Shown: positions 11,376 to 22,564, counted from the stretch's first letter. The stretch is 64,000 bases of DNA from Meconema thalassinum (GCA_946902985.2 OX336389.2:279603527-279667526); one strand, 5' to 3'. Notes: generated from the letters alone by a model not told the origin. Program-made: numbers and translations.

Positions 11376-12530
11376 CACTTCAATGTAAGTTTTATTGAGA
11401 TACTATAACAGGGCAGAACGTTCTGGGTTGTTTCCAGACCAGGAGATTACATCTGAAGAAAGGGGGTATGTTTGGAATGTTATCTATTTTGAAGTTGAGA
11501 ACGAAATTAAGGTTTTATAATAATTTGACCCAATTAACCCTTGGTTATCATATCTTATTCATCGCGTATCAGTGTCAGGGATATATTTCATTCGTTCGTT
11601 CTTAACCTTAAATCTTGGAATAAAATTGAGAACTTATTTCGTTTAGGTCGTGGATATAACGTGATGATAATGAATACACGTATGCTTCCGCAAGCCCGAG
11701 ACGTCCATCCACAGCCAATTCCTGGTGCGTTATTTTTACATCCTCCTTCTTATTAAAAAAAAGCAATTAATAACATAACGGTGTCTCTTCCTCTGAATTG
11801 CCCATGTCCTTCTTAAATGACCTCCATGTCTTGTGGCCACACGCAAGCACTCTTCTTGTACGCTAATGAGGGAAGGCCTTGATGCAATGACTCAAGATAT
11901 GAGGTAGGACTATGTACTGTATATGTCACGATCCAAGGCCGAAAACATGTCCAAGTGACACACTTTCGACGCGTGACAATCAAATCTCTATGTTGTTGTT
12001 GTTGTTGTTGTTGTTAATAATTTCCATATCGTGCTCTTCAGTCCACTAAGATCTGTCGATTAGGCAACCTCCACTATTATAATGTGTATATTTTGTAAAA
12101 AACTAAGGTTACAATTAGAAAGGAGGCAATACATAACTTGTTAGTGCTTTATCGACAACACAATCGAACATTCATTCACTCACAATGTATTCCTGTAAAG
12201 AGTACGTTGAACATTGCATATTTATGCAGAAAATACGATCGAATTAGTGGGTTATACCACGTGATCTGTAATGGCAAAAAGTTAAATGAACACTGTCAAC
12301 CATGCTTTAAATCTCTGACATGGATATTGATGTCGAGGTGGAAGAGCCGTAGTTAGGCCTAAGTACTGCACTTCTAGCGAGTACCACGTAGTTTGGCTTT
12401 GTGGTGGTCAAAGACCGGTAACACAAAATGTCTCCGAGTGCCGCTAGTGTAGCCGTTCGATCCCAACCTTAAATACTGTACAGTATAATATAGGCCATAT
12501 ATTTTGAACGACGGATCGTGTCAAGAGTCC
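11376..12530. other. Gene-free stretch with (TTG)n microsatellite
   Basis: There is no recognisable gene. A (GTT)n run lies at 11992-12015. Confidence 0.4.
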
Positions 12531-12689
12531 CGTTTTCATACGAATAACGATTTGATAACAATGGCATCGTGAACCGGCAAAGTATGCACTATTGGAGCTT
12601 GGGGAATCCCATTGGGTACGACAGGGCGCATTTCAAGTGCAGTAGGGAGTAAATGTATGATGAATAATCTTGGATGACTGTCTAATCGG

Positions 12690-12832
12690 ATCTTCAACCA
12701 TCGTGAATGCTTCAAGGGGCCCCACAGGAAGAAGTCAAGTGGTGTAAGGTCAGGTGATCTGGTAGGCCAGTGAACGGGTTCTCCCCTTCTTATCCATTTA
12801 CGTATGAAGGGCTCGTGAAATCTCTCACCCAC
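12690..12832 (-). pseudogene. mariner-like transposase fragment
   Basis: On the minus strand the frame encodes IRKWIRRGEPVHWPTRSPD followed by LTPLDFFLWG. This is the signature around the last catalytic aspartate of the insect mariner-like family whose members typically read WPARSPDLTPLDFFLWG. The flanking protein sequence is absent or unrecognisable, so only a core fragment of fewer than 50 residues remains. It lies head to head with the Tc1 remnant that begins about 60 bp to the right. Confidence 0.7.
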
Positions 12833-12859
12833 TCATCACCACATTCGAATGCTCCTACT

Positions 12860-13387
12860 GTACGGGTGCAAATCAATGGAGAACTCATCCAGAAACGTCA
12901 CAAACAGCAAAGAGGCTCAGTCATGTTTTGGGGTGGAATCATGTTTGGTCGACGTATGCCTCTAATTCCTATCCACGGGAACATCACAGGTCTGGTGTAC
13001 AGAGACAACACCTTTGAACCTGTCGTTACAGGATTCGCTCCCACAATGGGTGAGGGCTTAACACTAGTGGACAATAATGCTCGTGCCCTTTGAGCTAGGG
13101 TGGTCAATCAGTTCATTCAGATGCATGGCATACAGAGAATGGAGTGACCTGCCTATTCTGCGGACATGAAGTGTATTGAACATGCATGGAAAGAGCTCAA
13201 GAGGGCAATTTCGCACCGTTCCAATCCTCCAACAAACAAACAGCAACTGATTGAAGCTGCTGTCCAAGAGTGGGATAATCTGCCCCAAACCATGTTGGAT
13301 TCATTGGTGCTCAGTATGCCTCATCGTCTGCAAGCATGCCTTAGGGCTCGTGGTGGCCATGCATGGTATTGGTATGCCCCAACATGA
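12860..13387 (+). pseudogene. Tc1-like transposase C-terminal half, decayed
   Basis: The frame shows RGSVMFWGGIMFGRRMPLIP and HGNITGLVYRDN, then the region of the second catalytic residue, a stop codon (13091-13093), then IQRMEWPAYSADMKCIEHAW and EWDNLPQTMLDSL, and ends ARGGHAWY. These are the landmarks of the catalytic domain of Tc1 transposases. At the position of the usual DNARPH motif the text reads NNARAL, so the second catalytic aspartate appears to be replaced by asparagine. With the stop codon and missing DNA-binding half, the copy is dead. AATAAA-like sequence follows near 13520. Confidence 0.85.
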
Positions 13388-13647
13388 GAAGGACGTTTGT
13401 GTGCTCAGTCCCACATTACCACTTTGCGTGTTTCTGTCTCTTTTGCAGAGTACATTGTGTGTTTTTTTTTTGTATGTACCCTATATTGTGTATAATGTGA
13501 TTACGTGCACATAGCAAAATAAAGAAGTCATCAAACTGCAATACGCAAAACGCTTTTTGAGTACTGTACATTGAAAATAGTCACTGGGAACAGGGAATAC
13601 TGTGCGTCTAATCTTGTCCATTACTATTATTTCATTAAATTGTTTCA

Positions 13648-13830
13648 CCGGTGACGGTAGCCGAGAGAGCTAATGCGCTTGCTCGTGCCTCGCTGGCATC
13701 GGGAGAGCGTGAGTTCGAATCCCACCTCAGACGTCCTGAAAATGGTTTTCATGGTTTCCGATTTTAACCACCAGGGAAATGCCGCGACGGCCAACTTCCT
13801 AGCAAATTCCCTTCCTTAATTAACCCCAGT
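13648..13830 (+). mobile_element. tRNA-derived SINE, 3'-truncated
   Basis: The head contains GCCGAGAGAGCTAATGCGC (A-box region) and GAGTTCGAATCCCACC (B box), followed by ATGGTTTTCATGGTTTCC. It belongs to the same family as the SINE split by the palindrome (17884) but lacks the tail half. Confidence 0.65.
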
Positions 13831-13837
13831 CCACCTC

Positions 13838-14155
13838 CTATTATAGTGGCTAGAATTCTTGGCTGTCGCCCCGAAGGTCCAAGTTCGATACCTGGCCCTG
13901 CTAAGAAATTTAATTCTGATCTGGAACGGGGTAAACTCAGCATCGTGAGGCAAAACTTTGAAGAGGTGGGTTTGATTCCCATCCCAGCCATCTTAGAAGT
14001 GGTTTTCCGTGGTTTCCTTCTTCCACTCCAGGAAAATGCCGGGATGGTTCCCAACTTAAATCCACGACCACCTCCTTCCCAATCCCCACCTGAATTACAA
14101 ATACTCACATTATTACAGAAAAATAACACAGGTTATCAGACAAATTCTCTCTCTA
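13838..14155 (+). mobile_element. tRNA-derived SINE, third family
   Basis: The head reads TATAGTGGCTAGAATTCTTG with B-box-like AGTTCGATACCTGG. The body contains AAATTTAATTCTG, a second ACGGGGTAAACTCAGC-type segment, and TGGTTTTCCGTGGTTTCC. It is the same family as 14605-14920 and the minus-strand copies at 30950-31285 and 46430-46812. Confidence 0.7.
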
Positions 14156-14604
14156 TATAGACCTATACACACACCCAAGTATACGGGGATGAATGACTGA
14201 TAACCAAGATGTCCCTAGCCACTCAAATGAATTATTAACAATAACATGAATATTATATTGAAATGATTTATCTTCAAACTTCAATCGAATTAAAAATGGA
14301 AAATCTGTAACAATTTCATTGTGAGTTATTCTTGTAAGAACCTTTTATAAATGCAGCTAACGTCTTAGGTACAAAGTTCAACCTGTTGTCTGTTGATTAT
14401 CTTGAAAATTTCCGTCAATGGGACGTTACACAACCATTGTTTGTAGGGTATCCTCCTGTGTTTGTTCCAGATGCTAGGGATTGATATTGGGATATTGTCA
14501 GTGTGTCTCCTTCAAATATGGAGCATTGTGTATCTTGGTGTTGAATGTTAGTGCTGATGCTTTCCCTAGTGCAAATGTAGTCGACTCTTTCCAGTTCCAC
14601 ATAC
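14156..14604. other. Gene-free stretch
   Basis: There is nothing recognisable between two SINEs of the same family. Confidence 0.4.
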
Positions 14605-14920
14605 CAGCACGTGGTGTAGTGGCTACAATTCTAGGCTATTATTCCTGAGATCCAGGTTCGATTCCCGGCTCCGCCAAGAAATTTAATTCTGGCCCGAGTG
14701 CTGGTACGGGGTACACTCAGCCTCGTGAGGCAAAAATGAGGAGACGTGGGTTCGATTTCCAACTCAGTCATCCTGGAAGTTTTCTTTCTACGGTGTCCCC
14801 CTTCTACTAAAGGCAAATGCCGGGATGGAATCTAATTTAGACCTCAGCGAATCCTTGTCTTAATTACAAATACAGACGCTACTACAGACATCAGAATAAC
14901 ACAAGCTGTCATGCCAGAAT
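14605..14920 (+). mobile_element. tRNA-derived SINE, third family
   Basis: The head is GTGGTGTAGTGGCTACAATT and the B box is GGTTCGATTCCCGGC. The body phrases AAATTTAATTCTGG and GGGTACACTCAGCCTCGTGA match the copy at 13838. No target duplication was delimited. Confidence 0.7.
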
Positions 14921-15019
14921 GTCGCAAGCATTAAGCAGCTACAGTATGTTCTGTTTGAGTCTTCAGGTTTCATGCAGCAAATCGGTTCCTCACTACATAG
15001 CTACAACACCCTACAGCCG

Positions 15020-15445
15020 AGGCAATCTGTTAAACATATTCTGACCTTTGCCGGTCCTTACAGTTCTTGCACTCGACACTTCGATCCACAATTAATTTTG
15101 CTAATCTCGGGTGCATGTGACTTATACTTTCTCTTCATTAGTAGGCTACTTGCCAGAAGAATCTCTCCTCCCACACTCGTCTTAATACCTCTTCATTTGT
15201 TAATCTCTCTACCCATCTAATCTTTATCATTCTTACGTGGCACCACATTTCAACGCTTCTTTTATCTTTTCTGCAGCACCTAAAGTGCAAGATTCACTTC
15301 CATACAGGGCCACACTCAATTGATATCAACAGATTTACTTTCTGTAGAAAATCTTCTAATGTCTGTCTTAACGTACTTCTTACATTCTCTTTGCTTTGTC
15401 CATCACTGCTTATGATGCTTCCCAAGTAGCTTTTGTGGTTGTTAT
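15020..15445 (-). pseudogene. LINE reverse transcriptase C-terminal remnant
   Basis: Read on the minus strand, the pieces match the region after the catalytic core of an insect non-LTR reverse transcriptase. First comes SYLGSIISSDGQSKENVRS, then in a shifted frame SVALYGSESCTLGAAEK, then in another frame MIKIRWVERLTNEEVLRRV and a short tail. At least three frameshifts and several stops are present, so no long open frame survives. The order and spacing match the family, in which this region reads YLGS...ALYGCETW...NEEVLRRV. The 5' part of the element is absent. Confidence 0.7.
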
Positions 15446-15448
15446 TCC

Positions 15449-15650
15449 TTTTGTGGGGCTTGGATATCATGGTCAGTTAGCCCCGTGTACTTGGGTGCGT
15501 GTAGAATTTGTCTGATAGCCTATGTTATTGTTATGTCTGTAGTAATGTGTGTATTTGTAATATCAGGATAGGATTGGGGAGGAGGCGGCCGTGGCCTTAA
15601 ATTAGGAACTATCCCGGCATTTGCCTGGAGTAGAAGTGGGAATCCCAAGA
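15449..15650 (-). mobile_element. SINE fragment, third family, 3' part
   Basis: The GGGGCTTGGATATCATGG segment, GCCCCGTGTACTTGGGTG and GGCCGTGGCCTTAAATTAGG match the tail of the copies at 30950 and 46430. The tRNA-like head is missing. Confidence 0.6.
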
Positions 15651-16149
15651 AGCAGAAGATTGCTAGTTCCCTTAGCTTTTCACCTGCCAATTCGATGTCA
15701 ATGAGAAGCAACAATAGACGAAACAAATGCTTTCAAACAGGAGGCGTTACGCTTTCTACCTTCAAACAAATAATCGCTGTCCACTCGCTCATTATTTTCA
15801 GGCGAAATAGAACTCCGCGGCGAAGAAATTGGGAAGCGTTAGATTACATTTCAATTTTAGTTATGGTCTTATGATTTTAATTTGGATGCATTCCTCAGTG
15901 ATTCATATGGTGCGTCAATTGTGCTTCTTTGCGTTAAGGCAATGCCAGTTGTCTTGGATTGTGTTGGTAGTTATGTAATGTAATATTCCCACAGTGACTT
16001 CTCACGGCAACCTTCCACTATTACAGACTACACGGGAACTCTCCCACACCCACGGCTCCACTGACCTGTCCACGACCCCGTGGCAACGGTAGCTCAGTAG
16101 GTTCAATTACTTACCTAGTCAGAGTCTTTCAGGACCTTCAAAAACTAAC
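15651..16149. other. Gene-free stretch
   Basis: No feature was recognised. Confidence 0.35.
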
Positions 16150-16408
16150 TACACACATCAAAAGAAGTTTTGCATATTGCAATAGAGCACAGTGAGGACG
16201 TACTTATTTATTAAGCAGTGACCACGCCTGCTCTAGACAATTGAGATCGGGAGCATAGGCAGGCCATTCCATTCTGTGAATATCATTCTCCTGAAGAAAG
16301 GCCCTCTGTGAGGGCGAGCGTTATCGTCCACGAAAGTGAAATTTGGGCCACTATTGTCAGCGTAGCCTTTCATTACAGGTGACAGGATAGTATCCCTGTA
16401 ACGTACTA

Positions 16409-17042
16409 CCCTACCAGCGAATTGTTACCGGTGGCAGAAATCGGAACTAATGCGCTCCGCCCAGCCACACGCCTGCGATAGATGTGTAGTTGTCGCCAGC
16501 GAAACCTCATCGCTTGTCATTTGTGTGCATGATTCGTGCTGGGTCGTGCGCTGTGTGGTGTGTTCTCATTGTATGCCTACCGGGTGAGTTAGCCGTGGTC
16601 GTTACGGCGTGGCTGCAGGCAGTCGTTCACATCCGGGAGGCGAGGAGGTTCGAATCCCCCTCCGGCAACCTTGAAGATGGTCTTCTGTGGTTTGCCATCT
16701 TCCTTCCAGGCAAATGCCGGGGTTGGTCCCTAACTATAGGCCACAGCCGCTACCTTCCAATTCGTTGTCCTTACACTCAAATTTCCTCCCCCAGACAACA
16801 CACGAGATGGTACTTGTAGCTCAACCCATGGGTGGTCCGCATAGAAGCAGCTACAAACTGGTGAGCCGAACATGTCCTCGGACACTCCCGGCACTAAAAG
16901 TCATCCCCTAAAAAAGTATGCCTGTACATGCGTTCCCCGTCTTGCGCCGCAACTGCTCGCTGTAGCCCTAACGAGGCGAGATGACGTAATGTATACAGAA
17001 CAGCCCCGCTCCACGTCTAGCGGTAACGATTCCCTGGTAGGG
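16409..17042 (+). mobile_element. MITE inside the Tc1 copy, itself hosting a SINE
   Basis: The left end is CCCTACCAGCGAATTGTTAC and the right end, reverse complemented, is CCCTACCAGGGAATCGTTAC. TA is duplicated at 16407-16408 and 17043-17044. A second copy in the opposite orientation at 31319-31606 lacks the extra 345 bp, which proves that the SINE at 16579 is an insertion. The MITE is about 288 bp without it. Confidence 0.85.
16579..16915 (+). mobile_element. tRNA-derived SINE inside the MITE
   Basis: The head starts ACCGGGTGAGTTAGCCGTGG, the B box is GAGGTTCGAATCCCCC, and an A-rich end precedes the right flank. The 8-bp duplication GTATGCCT lies at 16571-16578 and 16916-16923. The uninterrupted MITE at 31319 has this site once. 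The tail shows AAATGCCGGGGTTGGTCCC and GCCACAGCCGCTACCTTCC, typical of the group. Confidence 0.85.
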
Positions 17043-17524
17043 TAGTATCCCTGTCATACGCCCTGGGATGTACACACGAGGGATTCGGCGACCATACATG
17101 ATGCCACCCCAAAACATTGCACCACCACCTCCCTGTTGGTATCGGTCTCGGATGTATTGGTCGTGCATACGTTCACCGGGTCATCTGCACACTCGTACAT
17201 ATCTATCCTCATTGACACAGGCGAGTGTACACAGTCGATATACGCGCACGCAAGAACACCTAGTGGGTTTGAGACTACTACGACTCTTGGTCAGCAATTT
17301 GGAAAAACTTGTTTTGATGTGTGTAGTCAGTTGTTCTTTTACACCCGGAGTTGGGTAGTCAACATCGATATTAACATTTGCGCCCGTTGTAAATCCACGC
17401 TGCAGTTAACATAAGAGTAGGTCGGTTGTGGATGGCACACTCATTCATGAGTCAGTAAATGTGAATAGTACTTAGTGAATAGAATATACGGTGTACACGG
17501 TTAGTGTTCTTTAATAAGTGTTCG

Positions 17525-17862
17525 TTCGTTTGAGCCTCCGTGGCTTAGGCGGCAGCACGCTGGCCTCTCACCGCTGGGTCCGTGGTTCAACTCCCGGTCA
17601 CTCGATGTGAGATCTGTGCTGGACAAAACGGAGGTGGACAGGTTTATTTCCGGGTACTCTGGTTTTCCCTGTGATAATTTCATTCCAGCAACACTCTCCA
17701 CTATCATTTAATTGCATCTGTCATTCATTTCATCATTGCCTCGGAGGAGTGTGACAGGCTTCGGCAGCCGGCACAGTTCATATCCTCGCCGCTAGATGAG
17801 GGCTTCATTCATTCCATCCCTGACCCGGTCGGTCGACTGGAAGCAGGCTGTGGATTTTCATA
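17525..17862 (+). mobile_element. tRNA-derived SINE, fourth family
   Basis: The head reads GCCTCCGTGGCTTAGGCGGC and the B box GTGGTTCAACTCCCGG. The tail ends GGTCGACTGGAAGCAGGCTG. It is closely similar over its length to 44961-45289. Confidence 0.75.
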
Positions 17863-17883
17863 ATTTACGCCATGTGATGTTTT

Positions 17884-18127
17884 CGCTAACCGGCCACCGT
17901 GACCGAGAGCAATATCGCGCTAGCTCGTCCCTCGCTGGTATCAAGAGAGCGCGGGCCCAAATCCCACTTTGGCAGTCCTGAAAATGGTTGATCTTCGTGG
18001 TTTCCCATTTCCTCCAACAGACAAATGCCTGGGCCAACTTTATTCCAAAATCCCCTCCTTGCCCCTTCCTTAATTAGACCCAAGCTATCGGTCGCCTGGA
18101 CAATCGGTCTGACACAATCACCAGTTG
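17884..18127 (+). mobile_element. SINE, left half, split by the giant palindrome
   Basis: The head (CGGCCACCGTGACCGAGAGC) and body match the minus-strand copy at 46045-46390 as far as the phrase CAATCACCAGTTG. The same SINE resumes at 23711 with CAGTTGTATCGGCTGACAAA. The palindromic element sits between, and CAGTTG is present on both sides. Confidence 0.75.
18122..18127. repeat. Target duplication CAGTTG, left
   Basis: CAGTTG lies directly before the palindrome and recurs at 23711-23716 directly after it. The uninterrupted SINE copy at 46 kb carries the site once (complement CAACTG near 46130). Confidence 0.7.
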
Positions 18128-18136
18128 AATAGGGGA

Positions 18137-19275
18137 GCAGTGAGAGTTCTGCTTCACCCATTTTATTTGTACCCGACTGTACATGTTAAAATAATTAATA
18201 TCTCTCGAACGCATGGTCCGATTTTGACAAATGAGGTGTCGTTGGACTCGAGCTGACGTCCTCTTTCCTATGGACAACTCGCTATATTTTTGAAAAAAAA
18301 AATGAAAATTTTTGTTTTCGAAAGTAGGTGATAGTTTGAAAACCAAACCTGATAGAATGTTGTGCAATAGCTTAAACGAACGGTCTCTATGTCCTATATT
18401 GTTTTTTTTATAATAAAACGTTTTTATTTTTTACATTGTTTGAAAAAACTTCAATTTTGAAATTTGTGTATTTTGGAAACTAAAGAGTATACAAAAAAAT
18501 TTGTTTGACATAAATGAATGGCCCTGACCCCTTCTACCCGCAAAATAAATTTCAAGTCTCTAGGACTAAAACTGTGCAGTAGTGTCAATTGGAGAGTTCT
18601 GAGTCGCCCCCTACTTTCATATAAACTTTGGCCGATATCTCCCGAACGCGTGATCGGATTTTAACGAACGAGGTATTGTTGGCGTTGGGAGGACGTCCTC
18701 TTGGCTAAGCATGTGTGTTGGTATTTAAAAAAACTGAAAATGTTTTTTTTTGGATTGGCAATATTTTGGAAACGGTGAATTGGAAAAAAAGTTTGTTTGA
18801 CGTTAATGAAAGGTGGGTATGCCCTCTAGGCGGACAGCAAGTTTCAAGGGTGTAGGAGGGAAAAAAATGATAGCCTACTTTCTCGCGAACATTGGTGATC
18901 ATTGGCGAACAGATGGTCGGATTTTAACAAATGAGGTGTCGTTGGACTCGAACTGACGTCCTCTTTCCTATAGATCACTCGTTATATTTTTCAAAAAAAT
19001 TTGAAAACTTTTGTTTTTAAAAGTAGGCGATAGTTTGAAAACCAAACATGATAGAATATTGTGCCATAGTTCAAACCAATGGTCTCTATGACCTTTATTT
19101 TTCTATAATGAAACATTTTATATTTTGAGATTTTTTGAAAACCCTTAAATTTAGAATTTTCACTATTTTGGAAACTAACACGTTTACAAATAAGTTTGTT
19201 TGACATAAATGAAAGGTCCCTACCCCCCTCTACCATGAAAATAAATGTCAAGTCTCTAGGACAAAAAGCTAGGCA
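18137..19275. repeat. Three diverged tandem modules in the left arm
   Basis: The outer 1.1 kb of the arm consists of related modules. Similar phrases start near 18201 (TCTCTCGAACGCATGGTCCG), 18637 (CTCCCGAACGCGTGATCGG) and 18901 (ATTGGCGAACAGATGGTCGG), each followed by ATTTT..AC.AA.GAGGT.T.GTTGG. Each module ends near a GTTTGTTTGAC..TAATGAA segment (about 18505, 18788, 19195). GAGAGTTCTG recurs at 18139 and 18591. The module lengths differ, so this is old duplication. Confidence 0.65.
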
Positions 19276-19849
19276 TTTTAATTTTTTAAATAAAAAAGCG
19301 TGTTTGTAGACAGAGAGCCGGTAGCGCTTGACGTATGTTACAACGAGGCTATGATTGGCCATGGTGGATACTGGAAATGGCTATTTTGACGGGGCGATGT
19401 ATGGCAAAACGAGGGGTCGCTTTTCGCTATTTTTTCCTATGACAGATGAATGAAGGCGAATATTTCGAAAATCCCTCATGACGATCTTTAATCATGTTCG
19501 TAAACGGGTCTTGGGTAACATGACAAATGATAATAATGCTATGAGACGAATAAAAAAATTGAAAATGTGTTAAGTGTGCTAGGATTTTTTTTTACCCTGA
19601 AGGGGATCTTTAACGTTTTAGTCAACGGTGAGGAGCGAGATCGCTGTCTGGCACAGTAAATGGTTTTAGAATATGGAAACCTATAACATTTGCTCGACCA
19701 AGTCATGTGCATGTACGCAAAGAGACAAAACGGTAAGGTCATTGGCCTGAAATGTTATAAACTAAATATTGAACTGGGTAAAGTCATGTGTTTTAGGGTG
19801 AAAGTATGTGGTTAACATGATCATGTATTGAGGATGGCCGCTTGCTAGT

Positions 19850-19914
19850 AATTATTATTATTATTATTATTACAGTAAAATGTTTAATAATAATAATAAT
19901 AATAATAATAAGAC
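19850..19914. repeat. (ATT)n/(AAT)n hairpin in the left arm
   Basis: An ATT run is followed by a short spacer and an AAT run, so each arm holds its own smaller hairpin. The mirror copy is at about 21936-21998. Confidence 0.7.
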
Positions 19915-20339
19915 ACACACATGTTTTGAATGCTAACAAGCACACAGTCCAACTCACTGGAGACTGAATATTGTACCTAGCCAGAGGCCTCGTGAGAGCT
20001 GTTGCTGGTGCTGACGAGGCAGGAATGTCTACGTCAGCAGGAAGTGTGATATCAGCTTACTTGCCTCGTGGTGGCTAGCAGGTCTGGCGATTTAACAGAG
20101 AGAGAAACAGCCATTTTGGTTCCTAGACAGCCATACTACCGATGTATAAGAGGCAACCATTTTGGTTCTTTATTAAAAACATAAAACTAGTATAAGGTAT
20201 ACGAATTTTATTCAGATTGAGGAATGTGACGAGGCGTGGGAACACGTGCGAGAGAGAGACAGATCAAAACGCTGAGAAAATACAACATTTCTGTTGCTAG
20301 GCTAACTGATAACGATTGCGTTAGTCATGCACTTGCCAT

Positions 20340-20811
20340 TTTAGCACACGGACGTATACAGTAGAGCTGTGGAAGAAAAGTCCTTTTATTTTTTGGTAAG
20401 TACCTATGAATGATTATTTTAATAATGTCATGCTAATGAACCTTAAATTTGTAGTTATTGATTAGGTAATTATTGATAATTTAATTTATTTGTTTGCAGA
20501 TAACCGGTATACCTTACATGTCTGAGATATAAGAAACCAGTTTACTTTTAAGCCCACTAGAAGGAAACAGCAACAAGCCACTGCAAGTGAAGGTGGGATT
20601 GTTTTTTTAAACTAACTTGTTTCATTTTTTGTTTCATATTTAATTTTATGAAATGCATGTATTAACCTGAATTTAGGTATTTATAACGGTTTATTTTATT
20701 TATTTTTAGAAACTTGGAAAGAAAAGCCTTACCGCCGTAGCAGTCGCTGAAAACCCGAGACGCAGTAAAGTGCAACCATTGTTTCCAGGCAGTTAACTAT
20801 TTAAAACTCAG
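20340..20811 (+). other. Possible spliced transcript in the left arm
   Basis: Splice-like signals occur in order: donor GTAAGT at 20396, acceptor TTTGCAG ending 20499, weak donor GTGGGA at 20593, acceptor TTTTTAG ending 20709, and donor GTAAGC at 20812. Joining 20500-20592 to 20710 keeps a basic frame open for about 35 codons to a stop at 20748-20750, but without a start codon. The mirror arm carries the same signals on the minus strand. This could be a non-coding or very short coding transcript, or chance. Confidence 0.25.
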
Positions 20812-20902
20812 GTAAGCCTAACATAAAATGCTATTCCATTTTACCACTACAGAAAACTCGTAGACAAAAAATTCATTACCTGTACATGACTAGGACAATG
20901 AT

Positions 20903-20947
20903 GGTCTTGTACCGGTTGCCAATACATAGTCATTAATCAAGAAAGCA
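20903..20947. other. Central spacer of the palindrome
   Basis: These 45 unpaired bases separate the two arms. The flanking arms read AGGACAATGAT on the left and ATCATCGTCCT on the right. The axis of symmetry falls near 20925. Confidence 0.8.
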
Positions 20948-22564
20948 ATCATCGTCCTAGTCATGTACAGGTAATGAATTTTTTGTCTTCGAGTTTTCAG
21001 TAGTGGTAAAATGGAATAGCATTTTATGTTAGGCTTACCTGAGTTTTAAATAGTTAACTGCCTGGAAACAATGGTTGCACTTTACTGCGTCTCGGATTTT
21101 CAGCGACTGCTACGGCGGTAAGGCTTTTCTTTCCAAGTTTCTAAAAATAAATAAAATAAACCGTTATAAATACCTAAATTCAGGTTAATACATGCATTTC
21201 ATAAAATTAAATATGAAACAAAAAATGAAACAAGTTAGTTTAAAAAAACAATCCCACCTTCACTTGCAGTGGCTTGTTGCTGTTTCCTTCTAGTGGGCTT
21301 AAAAGTAAACTGGTTTCTTATATCTCAGACATGTAAGGTATACCGGTTATCTGCAAACAAATAAATTAAAAAATCAATAATTACCTAATCAATAACTACA
21401 AATTTAAGGTTCATTAGCATGACATTATTAAAATAATCATTCATAGGTACTTACCAAAAATAAAAGGACTTTTCTTCCACAGCTCTACTGTATACGTCCG
21501 TGTGCTAAAATGGCAAGTGCATGACTAACGCAATCGTTATCAGTTAGCCTAGCAACAGAAATGTTGTATTTTCTCAGCGTTTTGATCTGTCTCTCTCTCG
21601 CACGTGTTCCCACGCCTCGTCACATTCCTCAATCTGAATAAAATTCGTATACCTTATACTAGTTTTATGTTTTTAATAAAGAACCAAAATGGTTGCCTCT
21701 TATACATCGGTAGTATGGCTGTCTAGGAACCAAAATGGCGGTTTCTCTCCCTGTTAAATCGCCAGACCTGCTAGCCACCACGAGGCAAGTAAGCTGATAT
21801 CACACTTCCTGCTGACGTAGACATTCCTGCCTCGTCAGCACCAGCAACAGCTCTCACGAGGCCTCTGGCTAGGTACAATATTCAGTCTCCAGTGAGCTGG
21901 ACTGTGTGTGTGTTAGCATTCAAAACATGTGTGTGTCTTATTATTATTATTATTATTAAACATTTTACTGTAATAATAATATTAATTACTAGCAAGCTGC
22001 CATCCTCAATACATGATCATGTTAACCACATACTTTCACCCTAAAACACATGACTTTACCCAGTTCAATATTTAGTTTATAACATTTCAGGCCAATGACC
22101 TTACCGTTTTGTCTCTTTGCGTACATGCACATGACTTGGTCGAGAAAATGTTATAGGTTTCCATATTCTAAAACCATTTACTGTGCCAGACAGCGATCTC
22201 GCCCCTCACCTTTGACTAAAACGTTAAAGATCCCCTTCAGGGTAAAAAAAATCCTAGCACATTTAACACATTTTCAATTTTTTTTATTCGTCTCATAGCA
22301 TTATTATCATTTGTCATGTTACCCACGACCCGTTTAGCAACATGTTTAAAGATCGTTTGGAGGGATTTTCGAAATATTCGCCTTCATTCATCTGTCATAG
22401 GAAAGAATAGCGAAAAGCGACCTGTCGTTTTGCCATACATCGCCCCGTCGAAATAGCCATTTCCACTATCCACCATGGCCAATCATAGCCTCGTTGTAAC
22501 ATACGTCAAGCGCTACCGGCTCTCTGTCTACAAACACGCTTTTTTTTTATTAAAAATTAAAATG

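Larger units (their letters stand above)
16165..17260 (-). pseudogene. Tc1-like transposase catalytic region, split by insertion
   Basis: From the right, the minus strand encodes NEDRYVRVCR, a stop where family members usually have tryptophan, then PGERMHDQYIRDRYQQ and MFWGGIMYGRRIPRVYIPG. The frame is then interrupted by the MITE at 16409-17042. Past the MITE it resumes in frame with RYRDTILSPVMKGYADNSGP, then the second catalytic aspartate in FVDDNARPH, a frameshift, and IHRMEWPAYAPDLN with the last acidic residue in LEQAW. The catalytic residues visible here are preserved, but the stop, the frameshift, the insertion and the N-terminal deletion make it a pseudogene. Confidence 0.8.
16152..17323 (-). 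mobile_element. Tc1-like transposon, internally deleted, hosting a MITE
   Basis: The left end reads CACACATCAAAAGAAGTTTT and the right end, reverse complemented, reads CACACATCAAAACAAGTTTT, typical Tc1-type termini. TA flanks both ends (16150-16151, 17324-17325). The minus strand carries pieces of transposase. A foreign 634-bp MITE plus one TA duplication lies inside, so the Tc1 sequence itself is only about 0.54 kb, much shorter than a full element (about 1.6 kb). The DNA-binding half has been deleted. Confidence 0.85.

Noticed and set aside
19539..22298. Mirror 67-codon frames (MTLPFCLFAYMHMTWS) in the two palindrome arms
   Set aside because: They are the same DNA seen in both arms, start in AT-rich sequence and show no protein family. 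Duplication explains the similarity.
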